Assembly (NCBI GenBank): GCA_025175895.1
Contig: CM046000.1
Location: 95,712,753 to 95,776,752 of the forward strand
DNA: 64,000 nt
Reading direction: 5' to 3'
DNA from: Wurfbainia villosa
Taxonomy: Eukaryota; Streptophyta; Magnoliopsida; Zingiberales; Zingiberaceae
In this document: in pieces, positions 46,561 to 60,152 of the stretch
How positions within the stretch are numbered: position 1 is the first letter of the stretch
How the letters are laid out: every line of letters starts with the position of its first letter
Position numbers and translations under genes: made by a program
The notes under the pieces: model-generated
Told to the model about the DNA's origin: nothing
The model's input: only the letters and a program-made list of their open reading frames with translations
The model's database searches: none

Positions 46561-48293
46561 CTAACCCTTAAGGATGGATTTTGGAACCCAAAATAAGTTC
46601 TTGCCTATTGGGTTCACTAGATACTCCTTAGGGATCCATTTCCTAGCTGTTACCTTCTTTTTATCTTGTCCCCTAGCAATTAGGCATTTATAGGCCTTTT
46701 CATTTTTCTTTTCTTTATAACCTAGGCCCTTTTTGTTGAAGCTGCTCTTTGGCTCCCAATAATCATATTTAATGTGTTGGAGCCAATTGTGAATTTTTCT
46801 AGGGCTTTTGTTAAATAATCTACCTTTTCCCTTAAGGCCCTATTTTCATTTATACATGCATCACTAACATCTAATGGCACATAAAGGTCATGTGAGCATG
46901 CATCATTTAAGCTAGAAGAAATATTATCATTTAAGCATGCATTTTCTAGCTTATTTTCTAATGCCTTAATTTGATTAAGCATGCTTTTATTTTTCTTTTT
47001 CATTCCAAATAAGTCCTTAGTTAAACTAGAAATTATGGAAACTATTTTCTTAGGAGAGACTTTCGTTACCATAGTTTCCATATCCTCTTCTTCTCCTTCG
47101 GATGAGGAGGATGTAGAAGCTCCCCCTTCACTTGAGCTCTCTCCTCTTGAGCTTGATCCTTCATTTTCGGATGAAGAGCAATCCAAGTCATCAAAGGCCA
47201 TCAAGGCCAAATTGGTGACAAAGGCATTCTCCTCATCCGATGATGATGAGGAGGATGAAGATGGGTCATCCCAAGTCCTTGCCTTTAGAGCTTTGGTCTT
47301 CCCCTTTTCTTTTGTCTTCTTCTCCTCTTCCTTCTTTTTCTTGCTCCCCTTTTTCTTCTTCTTTTCTTCTTTCTTTTTCCTCTATTCCTTGCTCTTGTTT
47401 AGGAGAGGACAATTGTCCCTTATGTGCCACTCTCCTTGGCAATTGTAGCATATGACCTTCCCCCTTGGTCTTCTATTCCTATCATGAGATTTATCAAATC
47501 TAAAATTCTTAAATGCACGTCTTACCTTCCTTACCATGTAGGCTTCTTCCGTGCTATCCATGGAGGAGGTAGAGACTTCATCATCGGAGGAGGAGGGGAT
47601 CTCTATATTCTTCTTCCCCTTATTTGCCAACAATGCTACTCCCCTTGAAGGTTGTATTTTTGGCTCTTCTTGTATTCCTTCAAGCCTAGATTCATGTAAT
47701 TCCATAGTGAAGAAAAATTCATCTAGAGTACTTACCTCTAGATTCTTTGAAATGTAAAATGAGTCCACCATTGAACTCCACTTGGATGATCGGGGGAAAG
47801 CATCTATGGCCTTCATTATCATATCGCGATTGGAGAGCCTTTCCCCTACACTTGTTAGTCCATTTAAAATTTCTTTGAATCTAGAATGCAAAAAAGTTAC
47901 CTTTTCTCCCTTTTCTAATTTAATGTTGGATAGTTGGGAGCGGAGGATATCTCTCCTTGCTAGCTTCGCCTCGGATGTGCCTTCATGAAGCTCAATTAGC
48001 TTCTCCCACATCTCCTTGGCGCTTAGGCATTCTCCTATTCGGTTGATTTCTTGTTGGGGAAGCACATTGAAGAGATGATGCTTGGCTTTTGAATTTGCAA
48101 GGTGCTCTTCCCTTTGCCTTTTGGTCCACCTAGATTTCTCTATTGGCTTCCCCTCTTCGTCCCTAGGCAAAACGAAACCGGATTCCATTGTAATCATAAT
48201 ATCAAAATCCGTTTCAAAAAATACCTCCATTCGCTTCTTCCACCAAGCAAATTCTCCTTCAAACTTCGGAGGATGGATGTTGGAGCTGGCCAT
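46561..48293 (-). pseudogene. Element I gag (stop and frameshift)
   Basis: Close relative of A's Gag: MASSNIHPPKFEGEFAWWKK..., the full UBN2 capsid region (LRSQLSNIKLEKGEKV, FLHSRFKEILNGLTSVGERL, SSMVDSFYISKNLEVSTL) and the knuckle CYNCQGEWHIRDNC, with the usual Gly changed to Trp. A TAG at 47382-47384 interrupts the Lys-rich coil. The frame continues to near 46740, where one missing base shifts it. The tail ends at LKG as in A. The frame before the TAG (303 codons) is intact and better preserved than A's. Confidence 0.92.
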
Positions 48294-48355
48294 TTCGAAA
48301 GTTGCTTGTTGTGGCGGTTAGTCCTCGACAAGCTTTCCTTGGCTCTGATACCACT

Positions 48356-51300
48356 TGTAGGTTATCGGTACGGCCGGCTAGAGGGGGGTGAATAGCCCTT
48401 TTCGTTTAGATGCCGGTATTTGCTCGTCTACACAACTAATTAGCGCAAGCGGAAGACTAATAAAAACAAGCAAATAGAAATACGAGAAAACAAGCGCTAA
48501 CAAAGAATGTAACGTGGTTCACGGCTACGCCGCTAATCCACGATCCCGATTCGTCCGAGGTGAATCACTCCTCCAAAGCCAATCACTATTGGTCTCTCCT
48601 TTGCACCAAGCTAGGTGGAGGTAACCTTTACAATCAAGATCACTCTTCTTACAATAAGAATGGAGTAAAAACAAGTAAGAAGAGTTTAGAGCTCAGGGGC
48701 ACTAGGAAGATCACTTAGAGCATAAGCATTAGCCTCTCAAAGGCTCACACCTCTCTTTATAGAGAGGGTTGATTTCTTCCCGCTGGCCGCCACAAGTTGA
48801 TCACGCCTTGGCAATGACTGTCAGTTACTACAACGGCCTCGAACACGCGGATCCCGACCGTTGTAGTCCAACTAACTTGGCCGATCGATGGACCTCACCA
48901 CGATCGCCGCTCCTCAGAGTCGACGCCTACCGGCCACGAGCGGTTCGTGCCCGCGATATCCTCCGCGCTACTTCCATTCCATGATCATCGCCGGGCATAA
49001 ACCTATCGATGATACTACCAAACTCACTCGATACGACAGCAATGATCGTCATGACGATCATAGTAATATATGAGAGATGTCCTAAGGCAATCGCTTTATG
49101 TATGTATGAACCATTTATATGATAAATGAAGATTCACTATTTGAGTATACATGTTTTATGTATTTGATTGGATCTTAAACTCATTTATCAATGTCCACGA
49201 TACGATTCACAAAGATGAGAGAATTTGTGATTGGATCACAACTAGTGAGTATCTCTACATGTGTAATTGTGATGTATCGGAATTATCCTAGTCGATGAAT
49301 TGATGGATTCGACACCATCAATTCGCCAAGACTAGCACGAGGTATACTCCTTGGTGTATCCAAGCAAATTGATTCTCACCGGTGGAGACATAGTGATGTC
49401 CGAGTTGATCGTGGATGCTAGTTATGGTAACTAGTTCATTGGAGTGACCAGCCGTAAGACTTCATATGGTTCTCTGCATATATAGATATGTCAATGAAGT
49501 TCTTACTGTAGCTTAAGTGCGATGTTCTTTGACTTGCGGTATTCAAGTCATCTTGATCATGGAGACTTATGCTTTGACATCTTAAGCAAACATCTCTAAG
49601 GAGATGTGGACCCGGATGATTGGGTATAAGTCGGCTGATCGAAGGTGTTTGAATAGCCTATAAAGGATTCACCACTCCTTGCGAGGAGATGTATACCCAT
49701 GGCCTCTCGTCGGATTGTTACTAAAGTCTTTGGCCAAAGCAATACATGTTTAGAGTAAGGTACTCTTCGATACATGTGGAGTAACTAGAACTGTAGGACG
49801 AGGAAATGATACTTGGGCTAGGTGTGACATAGTCACTTAGTGGGGATCGACACAATAGACCATGTCCCAACCAAGTGGGTATAAGATGAGTGAAGGGAAT
49901 GGGGCGATTCATTCGAGCATCAAGGGTTTCGTAAATAGTTCGATCAACCGCTGATCTTTTCGGTTAATTGGGGATCATGATGTACTACTAGGTGCCACTC
50001 ATGATCATTCTATAATTAATGGTTAATTATAGACGGCCAACATAAACCGAGAACCTATTTGGTCACACGACAACGAGTGTAATCCAAAGGATTTAAAACG
50101 AGCTTGAGAATGAGATTCTCGCATCGAGAGAAACTATGTTTGGTTGGACAAACATAAAGCGAGCATGAAATTGTTTCACCGCAATGGAAGCGTGGATGGG
50201 CCGTGTCTTATGAAGACATAATGGATGGACCAAAATGGTTTGGTTCTAATCCAATGGATGAGAATAAACCAAAGGGTTTGGTTTATTTTAAACGAATGAA
50301 CCAAAAGTTGGTTCGGTTCGTTTTAACTTAAAATAAACCATCATGGTTTGGTTTATTTTAACTTATCTTAATGGAGCGGGTTAACGGGCTTTATGGATAT
50401 GATCCATTAACCACTAAGAGAATTAGTTCTCTATAAAATAGGGATTAAACCCTAACCCTAAACCTAATCCAATTAGTGGCCGCCCAACCCATCCTCCTTG
50501 TTGTTGGCGTCAACAACAAGGGCTGCCGCCCAACTTGATTGAGCTGCTGCCATCTCCTTGTCGGCGTCCAAGTTTCGGCCGGTGGACCTCCGGCGACCCT
50601 CCGGTGATCTCCCTTGGGTTCGGTGTAAAGGTGAGCCTCCATCTCTTCTTTAGCCGGCGCCTATTTCCTCCACCAAAGCTGTCCAGTTTTCTGGACAGCT
50701 TCTTCTCCTCTCGTCGGAGCGTCGTTTGGACGACGGTTAGTGCTCCGACAGTGGATAACATACCGGGGATTTGATCTCCGGTAATCCTCTGAGGTGGAGG
50801 ACGAAGGATTCGTCAATCGGTTGACGAATACCTCTCCGGAGAAGCAAGTCTTGAGGACTTGTTTTAGGTCCGAATTTGGATTCGGACCGTGATCATCTCT
50901 CGATCACGTCGTCTTCAACACGAGGCTAGTAACCCGTACGAAGACGAAGCTCGTGGCTTGGCGAAGTCATCCCGAGGAGCTCGGCGTGGATACGGATAGA
51001 GACGATTCTTACGAGAATCGTTCCGGTTGATTCCGTTCCCGCTACACGTCATACGGAAGGTATAACGTAGTTTAATTTCTTTTATTGCAATTTTAATTTA
51101 CGGTTATGTCTACACTTGTTGTAATAGCATGCGTGTGTTGTGTGTGTTGTAATAAATAGGAATATTTATTATTTTTGTTGCTTCCGCTGTGCACATGTTT
51201 ACGAAACATGATCGAACACACACACGCCGCGGTGCCGGAAACCCAACAATGACTTGGTAGTCGACTGGTGCCGTGTAAAACTCAAACTTAACATAAGTTT

Positions 51301-51757
51301 AAGCTTCCAGCGATCGGGTAAACCTTAACCCTTGCGGTCAAGTCTCCGACACTCAGCCATTCGGCCAATTTCACCTAATGAGCTACTTACATTTCACTCA
51401 TTCTCTCATCTCACTCAAGTCCTCTAAGCTCTTCGTCATGCCACGCCCCTACAAAGATCAAAGCGACGACGATCAGAATGTTCCTTCGCGTCTCTTGCCT
51501 CCGAAGTCTGCTTCCTTGGCTTCACTTCAAGTCATCTCATCCGGCAGTCCCTCGGATGCTCCAAGCGCACGGCTTCCGCAAAGTCATCCTTCACCGACTC
51601 AAGGACCGAGGTTGTGAGGGTGAACCCGCCAAGGCTCCATGTGCGAATTACTAAGTCCTGCACGACTTCAACGCACATATCAAATCAACATAACACACTA
51701 ACTTAAACTCTTTGCCACACCATCAAAACCATATTACGGCAAGAGATTGCCCTAACA
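48356..51757 (-). repeat. Element I 5' LTR (split by solo LTR E')
   Basis: Matches the left LTR except where E' is inserted. Excluding E' it is about 1.2 kb. In 48785-49055 the palindromes of the left LTR are replaced by GATCG-rich variants, while the flanking text is retained. Confidence 0.9.
49056..51248 (+). mobile_element. Solo LTR E' (E family), nested in I 5' LTR
   Basis: About 2.19 kb, the reverse complement of the E family at 34837-37046, with TSD atgac at 49051-49055 and 51249-51253. The right end GGAAACCCAACA is intact. The left end reads gatcatagtaatatatg instead of the expected tgttagtaatatatg. A TATA box (ctataaaatagg) is near 50432. Confidence 0.85.
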
Positions 51758-54700
51758 TTAACTACAATGTAAACTACAAATTAAACTACAAGTCAAACTA
51801 TAAACTATCTACAAATTAGACTACAAGTCAAACTACAACTAATGACAAATTAAATTACAAGTCAACAACTTAAGCTACAAATAACCTACAACAACAATAA
51901 TTGGATGATGATAACAGTTCAATAAACTATTCCAAATACAATGTAAACAAACTATTCAATTAAATGGATTAACTCCAAAGATAATTAACCGATCCTCAAC
52001 ACCCGGAGAAGGGACCTCCCTCTCTGGCGACTATGACAACCCGACAGTTTCCTTCGGCACTGGATGCGGAGCTGCCTAGTCTCAGCAGCCGGTGGATTGA
52101 ATCGAAGCGGATGGATGTGAACCTACTGCTCCGACTGTCACGCCTCGAGAGCATGCCATGCCGAAAAAGCAAACAAACGACATCTCCCCTGTACGTGGCA
52201 ACATTTCGGGTTAATACAAGGCTCGTAGGCCAACAATAACAACACATATAAAAATGTAACACAAACCACCACAACATAACAAACTAACTACAACAAAGAT
52301 ACAGCGGAAACATAATACAACAACATCCCAACCTACACACATGCATATCGGTATGACTAACACCAAAATATAAAGAAAACCTCGTCAAAACCCGCACCAA
52401 CATGTGCGTACATCACATAACACATAACATCACGAAAAACTCAGAATACATAACAAGGCATACAAAAAACCCAAAAATCCAGACTCTCGGAGTTGAGATG
52501 AGACGATGCCAACCAGCGGTGCTCCAAGTCCATCACGAAGCCGGCTACCTGTTACCTAGGCAACAAAAAAACCCAGGGTCTGTGGTGGTGAGTAAAAACT
52601 CAACAAGTAATCAGATAGAACATGTAAATATATGTATCAATATTACATGTCATTCAACAGTTTAATCTACTCATACAACAGGTATACATCAGCATAACAA
52701 GTATACATGCATGCATACACTAAATAAACTGAACAACAAACGATGCTGACATACCTCACAGTCAGCTACTCTATCCTCATCCAACCTGGGCATATATCCA
52801 CAACATAAGGTATAAAGAATAATACTAACTCACACTAAATCCTGATATAAGTCGAGGGTATCACAGTGAATAACCAACAAGTATACAAGTACCGGCCTAC
52901 TACCATACAGAAAATGCAATAGCATGTATGATTATGTACAAACAAATGCAACAAGTACATACAAATGCATCATCAAAGTGAGTATACATATAGACTGCAT
53001 CTGTATGTATACTAATCACCATCATCCATGTATATATATATATACAAGCATGTATGTATATATATAACCATATGCAAAACACCGTATGATACGGCAATGC
53101 AGCATGCATGGTCATGCTTGCTCACCCCTACTTGCTACCACGACCCCAGTGTGGCCTAGGTGACACGACATGATAACTGTCCCAACTCACACCAACCACT
53201 GCTCTAGAGTGGTCGAGTGGGCAGTATGATCAAGTAGCATATGAGCGTAAAGAGCTCGCTACACAACGGGGGTCCCTACTATTGGCCACTCTGACTGACA
53301 CTACTAATGAGTGGTCGAGTGTCGTGCACCAAGGACAACTGCATGCACCTCAACTACCATCGTCTATAATAGTAGAGTGCGGCACAACAAATGCTCTGCC
53401 CTCACGACAGTTACTCCTCTAGGAATAACCTGGGAGGCAGGATGACTGACGACTCTCTCAACCCCAAGGGAGACAATGTCGTCAGTATGCATGCAATGTC
53501 ATGAAGGTATTGTCTCACATACAGACATCTACCACAGACACTCTGTTCAACAGAGAGTCACATCCCTTGATCAGTACACTCTCTATCATGTAGAGAGCCA
53601 TACTCGACTAATCATGGCAAGCTAGGACCACCAGTCCATAGCGACACACTATTTACGACTCACCTGACCATTTACACAACACGTGGTTGGTAAATAAATG
53701 TACAACATACAAGTATTGGTTTAACTCCTTCATTTAGGGCATTACCTACCCACGGATGACCTTTTTGCCAATTTATAAATTAGGTCATCATTCGTACTCT
53801 AACATCTACACCCTACTAAACATTTAGACCTACTTACATCACATTTGTAACTCCTAAATCATGATAGGGAATATGTGATATCAACAATTGAGCATATATA
53901 TATCCAACGATAAGTTCAAGCATAAGATAATCAGAGCAGGGTCAAGATAATATGAACACCTAACATGCTCATATCTACGTCTAAATCTAAAAACCATTAC
54001 ATCTACCTGACCAGGGTAGCAAATTACCCACCTTCTACGAAGACTATGCTGATGGTCTTCACATCCATAATTCCATCTCAATTCAACATCCTACACACAA
54101 CATAGAACATAATTAAGTTCTATCGTACATCGCATAATCGAACCAAACTCCACATCGACTTTGTATCTTATCTAGCAGATTGGTCTACTTTACACTTGAC
54201 CTAATCAATCCTCTATTAACAACAAATCCATCACAAGATCAATTTAATCACAACGATAGTGATATACATTCATAAATTATCCAAACCCAACTCACCTTGC
54301 CTAGACTCACTCCACAGCTTCTTGTTCCACCATAGGAAACACCGATCTATACAATTCCAATGAGCGGAGGCAACAACCCATCTAATGTAGATCATGCTCA
54401 TAATCATGTCCAGAAAACTCTATCTCAATTCAAATACCTGTGACCAAAATACATCATATAACCAAACACTAGTATAATCAAATCAGTGGAATAAGGATCC
54501 AACCCGATCTTAATAAGCGATTGATTAACCAAATCACATACCATTCATTAATTCCCCAATTATAACTCTCAAGCATCCCAACTCAACAACACAAACAGAT
54601 CAATTCTGAACCCTCAACAATGCAAGATGCTCGGCTGTCGAAAATAATTTCCCATGTCAACCCATCCTCTGACCCAAAACAATGGTGTACCATTCTGGAT

Positions 54701-55397
54701 GAGAAGAGATGCAACATCAACACTCTTCTCAGAAAACCAAGAAGTCCACATGTTGTTGCATTGATCGGTAAGTGAAAACAAAGGTCAGAATCAACGATGA
54801 GATTGCCAAAATGAAGAACAGCTGCTAAGGAAATAGAGAACACACAGTGCACGACCTCGACAGAGCACAAGAAAGAGGAATAGGGATTGACCTTCTGATC
54901 CCTCGGTGGAATTGCTGACAGAGTCATCTGCCATCACAGTCGACAGATTGCGAGGTCCATCACCTTTCTATCCTCAGCACCGGATGCTACAGAAATCGTC
55001 AATGAATGGTGGAGGATCAATACCAATGTCGATCGCGGAGGGGGCAGAGGCGCCAGCTAGGTAGGCGCAGTGGCGTGCGCTCGGGAGAAGAGGAAGTGCG
55101 GCGGTAGCCGCGTGGCGATGACAACCGGCACAACGGCGGTGCGGTAGGCTGCGCGATGAGTGGCTCGAGGAAGTGGCCATCGACGGTGGCAACAAACTCA
55201 GGGCAGAGATCAGACACAGATCGATGCCGGCGACAGTGTAGGGAAGATTTGCGGCTGTGCGTGAGAAGTCGGGAGGAAGAAGGAAGTCAGCGCGATTGGA
55301 AAAAATGAGGAGGAGAAGAAAACGGCCGATGGTGGAGGAGTTGCGATAAGGAACCGACGGGAAACGAAGGAATCATACTAATTAAGCCATTTAATAC

Positions 55398-57296
55398 TGT
55401 TGGGATGTATACTGAAAAGTCTACCTTTTGTATGAACATCTTTATTTTGAAATAAGAATCACATAATCATTGTTTGCATATTTTTATGGTTATGCATATT
55501 GTCTAATACATTACATTGTAGATAACATGGTGTGTGGTGTCACACGGGAGACCATGTTATCGGCTCCTTGTAAAGTATAAGTAGAGGCTCACAATCGAGA
55601 TGGCTTTGGACAAACCATCGGAATGGTTGAAGTGTGATTTGGTATTGGTTTGTCTTGACCATAGAATCACACTAGTGCACTTTGTGTGTATTGAGCAGGA
55701 CTGACTTAGAGGTGATTCGATTTATTGCTGACTACATAATCGAATCAGTCCTCAGATATTATATTGTACATACTCTTAATCCTGATATAATAACGGACTC
55801 ATATACTTAGTATTCATCTCTTTGATTTACCAATGGGCGAGATTTATAGATTAAATCGATTGGCTCGGTAAGTTGGGAGATGATATTATTTATATGGTGT
55901 GTCATTGATTATAGGAGGAAACCGTGTCCTATATATTAGGATGATGGTGTCCCCTTGAGGAGCTCATAAGGTTCATCATGTAAACCCTGCAGGTGGACTT
56001 GGTCCGGCATGATGAAAAGTTTGAGTGGTACTACTCTTGGAGTTAGATGTTGATTAATTAATGGTCAGTAAATTAATTAATCGACAGACATTCGAGATCT
56101 TAAACACGGGGAGAAAATGTACAAATAATATATGGAACCCATATTATCTTATGGGGTTGGTGAGGTAGATCAATGATAATCTTTTATTGGATTGGATTAT
56201 CACTAATGGATCGGACTTTATGTGGGCTTGATCCATGGGTGGCCAAGATCCAACTTCTCCTCATGGTCTCTTTTGTAGCCTATTAACACCTCATGAAGCT
56301 TAGATCCAATTGATAGAAACAAAACTCTATATCCAAAGGTAGAGATTAAATCTCTAAGATCCGACGGTTGAGATTAAATCTCTAGATCCGACGGTTGAGA
56401 TTAAATCCCTAGAACCAATGGTGGAGATTAAAAGGAGGCTTATCCCTAACTCTATAAAAGGAGAACAAGGGGTCGGCGTGGAGAACATTAAGAGAAGCTA
56501 GGGTTTTTAGAGGTTGGCGGCAAGAGCTTGGAGCTAGGGTTTGTGCTTGGTGGCACCTAATAAGGAAAGTTTTTCCTTGCTTTCTTCTTCTTCCTCAAGC
56601 TGTCGGCGCCCATTGAAGCCTTTCCAGCTCTTGGCCGGCATCTAAAGTAGGTCCTCTCCTTCTCCTTGGCCGGTGGAATAAAGGCTTAGGGTCCTCCCTT
56701 GAAGCTTTTGGCCGGCAACCATTAATCTCCTCTTCCTTCTTTGCCGGCGGCAAGCTCCATCCTTGGAGGTTGTTGGTTGGTTGAAAGAAGGAAAAGAGCC
56801 TTGTTTCTATTCTTCCTCTTGTTCAGAACGAGCAAGGAAGGAAGATTGGCGATCTAGGAGCTTCAACTTTTGGTAGATTGTCGCCCACACGACGTCCAAA
56901 AGAAGGAAGGTCATACATTAGAATATCGAGAGGTATATCGATTCTCTATTCTCTTTTGTAACATGTTTGTTTTTGTTTTTCAATTATGAGCATGATATAT
57001 TCTATTTATTGCTAAATAATACTTGGATACCGAACATAAACACAAAAGCCGGCGATCCGGACATCGTCTATTCCGCGGCTACTCGTAGAATAGATGTTGG
57101 TCGCTTGAACAACAAGTTTGTTCAAGTGACCTCTCTAAATGAATAGCACGACGATGACTTGGTTGTTTGGGCAATCCCTTTTGTCTAGGATTAAATTTTT
57201 TAATCCGGGGACATCGATGGGATCGCCATGAACAAGCGATCGAGGTGAAGTGGGAAGCGAAGTTTCCCCTCACGGACTTGAAAAGTTAAACCCTAC
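55398..57296 (+). repeat. Element G 5' LTR
   Basis: 1899 bp, TGTTGGGATGTATACTG...AACCCTACA. TATA box ctataaaaggag near 56453. Confidence 0.93.
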
Positions 57297-58400
57297 AATT
57301 GGTATCAGAGCCAAGGTTTCCGATTTTGTGTGTTTAGGATTCAATTACTCTTATGCATTTTTTCCATATATTATGTGTCGGATATTAGTAGGATATCCGT
57401 AGGTTAATCTTTGGTTGCAGGCATAAGATCCGACTATTATGGCCATATGTGTGTATGTGATTGTATGTGTATTTTGTTGAATCCTCGGGGTTTAAGAGGC
57501 TAGTATTTGATTTTTTGTAAATTAGATACGACATTGTTTAGCCACTCTTTTTATTTTAGTTTACTTTCGATCTAGATTTCATGTACACTCCCTCGAGGAG
57601 TATAGGATCGATGGATGTAAATTAAAATAGATTTTAGTATCGGCTCGGATCTCCGGATGGCTCGTATATGGCGTGGGAGGAGCGGACGAGATGGCGATGC
57701 GACAGGAGACATATTGAAGACAAAAGCCATAATAGTTGGAAAATAATTTATTTTTCATATTTATTGCTTATTGTTTGATATGCATGTCGTAGGGTAGAAA
57801 ATTCCTCAATTTCAAATTACTAAGGTGGAGAGGGATATTTTTATAAATTTCCGCAGCCTCCATTACGATTTGACAAGTGATGCAAACAAACTTGCGCGTC
57901 GGCTCTGAGTGCCTTCCTCCCCATCGGATGAGTTTGTTTGCAGATCACAAGGTCAAATATGGTTATAGGGAATTATTAAGGAGTGTGTGCACTTCCTCAT
58001 CGGAAGGCACATAACCCGAGATAATTACCTCGATACCAAGTAATGGTGAACACTTAGATACAAATATAAGTATCCTCTCCATCGGAATCACTGCTTTTAT
58101 TTGTCGGGCCAAAGAGGAACCAACTATTAATTTTACTTGTCAAAAAGTTAGGTTGACAAGATAGTAAAATTAATGGGTAAAACCTCCTCTTACAAATGTA
58201 GAATTCGTATACATCCACACTATCGTGGCATACGATATTCTCGGTGTCTTGAGGTGTTGGTTGATTTAAAAATTTTATTGTTTGAGAAATCAATAATTTT
58301 TTGAAATCTAATGTTTTGATTTATGTGATTCTTAGGTTTTCTTTCAAAATGACTTTCAACCCACTTGCTGTGATACTGAAAGAGAACAAACTTACCGATA
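57297..58400 (+). other. Element G leader, no gene
   Basis: About 1.1 kb between the PBS and the pol remnant. I find no gag, protease or integrase similarity. It is probably leader joined by a deletion to the RT region. Confidence 0.7.
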
Positions 58401-58409
58401 CAAGAAGAT

Positions 58410-60119
58410 ATACCGCATGTCACTGCACCGCGTGTCACAAAGGATACACAGGAGATACCTCGTCGTAGTGGGAGGGTTGTGAGACAGCCTGATAGATTCA
58501 TGTTCTTGGGAGAATCTTTTGATTTGGTCCCTGGCGAACATGAACCTGATCCCTGGACATATGACGAGGCAATCCAAGATAAAGATACAGCATCTTGGCA
58601 AAATGCGATGAATACTGAGATTGAATCTATGGATTCAAATCGGGTCTGGGAGCTAGTAGAACCACCCAATGGTGTAAAAACCATTGGATGCAAGTGGATC
58701 TACAAAAGAAAGAAAGGAATAGATGGGAAGGTTGAGACCTTCAAAGTGAGGCTTGTTGCGAAGGGGTATACTCAGAAAGAGGGTATCGATTATGAGGAAA
58801 CCTTTTCGCTGGTAGCCATGCTTAAGTCTATCCGGATTCTCTTATACATAGCAGCTCATATGGATTATGAGGTGTGACAGATGGATGTCAAGACAGCTTT
58901 CCTTAATGGAAGTCTTGAGGAAAATATCTATATGAAGCAAAAAGAGGGATTCATTGCGAAGGGCAAAGAGCATCTTGTATGTAAGCTTAATCGGTCCATT
59001 TATGGATTGAAGCAAGCTTCAAGGTCTTGGAACATCCGCTTTGATGAGGTAATCCAGTCTTATGGATTTATTCAAAGTCTGGATGAGTCTTGTGTATACA
59101 AGAGATGTGACGGAAACATATTGGTATTTCTTGTACTATACGTAGATGACATTTTGTTGATTGGCAACAATATCAAGGTGTTATCGAACGTAAGGGTATG
59201 GTTGTCCAAACAGTTTGATATGAAGGACATGGGAGAAGTGCGACACATCCTTGGGATCAAGGTTATAAGGGATCGCAAGAAAAGGATGTTGTGCTTATCC
59301 CAAGCTTCATACATAGACACGATTATGGATCGTTTTAGCATGCAGAACTCCAAGAAGGGTTTTCTACCTTTCAGACAAGGAGTTCCTTTATCTAAGGAGA
59401 TGTGTCCTAGAACATCTGAGGAGATAGAGGAGATGAAGACAGTTCCTTATGCTTCGGCGGTAGGAGGCCTCATGTATGCGATGCTATGTACGAGACCAGA
59501 TATCTGCTATGTCGTGGGCATGGTCAGCAGATATCAGAGTAATCCAAGATAGGGACATTGGACTGCGGTAAAGCATATATTGAAGTTCCTGAGAAGGACT
59601 AGGGATTATATGCTAGTTTACCAGGTAGACCAATTACTCCCTGTGGGTTACACGGATTCCGACTTCCAATCAAACAGGGATAACAGTAAGTCTACCTCAG
59701 GTTTTTTGTTTACTTTGGGAGGTGGAGCCATTGTATGGAGGAGTGTCAAGCAGAAATGCGTGGCGGACTCCACCATGGAAGCTGAGTATGTGGCAGCCTC
59801 TGAGGCGGCCAAAGAAGATGTGTGGCTCAGGAACTTCCTGATGGACTTGGATGTGATTCCTGGTTTGCACAAAACTATCGCAATTTATTGTGATAATAGT
59901 GGTGCAGTTGCAAACTCGAAGGAACCACGAGCCCATAAGGCAAGTAAGCACATAGAGCGCAAGTACCACCTGATACGAGAAATCGTAAAGAGATGAGAAG
60001 TTATTGTGGCCAAGATTACATCGGAGGATAACCTGGAAGATCCTTTCACTAAGGCCCTTCTAGCGAGAGCTTTTGATAGGCATGTGGAGGGGATGGGGAT
60101 AAGATGTATGGAAGTTTGA
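58410..60119 (+). pseudogene. Element G pol remnant: RT and RNase H, three stops
   Basis: Copia RT starts near RRSGRVVRQPDRF. Key blocks are IGCKWIYKRK, QMDVKTAFLNG, the catalytic YVDDILL (about 59140-59160) and LGIKVIRDRKKRMLCLSQ. RNase H shows YTDSDFQSN, STSGFLFTLGG, DSTMEAEYVAASEA and YCDNSGAVANSKEPRAHKASKH. The frame is constant throughout, broken only by TGA (58875-58877, at the Trp before QMDVK), TAG (59550-59552) and TGA (59994-59996). It would end at TGA 60117-60119. Related to F pol. Confidence 0.93.
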
Positions 60120-60152
60120 GGACAGCATAGTCTTTTAGTATAAGTGGGAGAT

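Larger units (their letters stand above)
44040..51757 (-). mobile_element. Element I: gag-only LTR retrotransposon (family 1), nested in J
   Basis: The left LTR is 44040-45264 (3' LTR in element sense) and the right LTR 48356-51757 (split by E'). The TSD ttaac lies at 44035-44039 and 51758-51762. The PBS complement gctctgatacca is at 48342-48353 and the PPT complement atctcccccttttt at 45265-45278. LTR and gag match element A on the opposite strand. No pol is present. Confidence 0.95.
43383..52033 (-). mobile_element. Element J: Athila-like Gypsy 5' LTR (interrupted)
   Basis: TGATAAGCGGTAAATTG... runs to 44039, is interrupted by element I (TSD ttaac), and resumes 51763-52033 before H begins. 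About 930 bp of LTR are visible. It is AT-rich, with many aattaaact words. No CA terminus is seen because H appears to have inserted into it. Confidence 0.65.

Noticed and set aside
54583..55217. Open frames of 66-114 codons on the minus strand in LTR H
   Set aside because: No similarity recognised, overlapping frames in a GC-rich LTR stretch, no coding signature.
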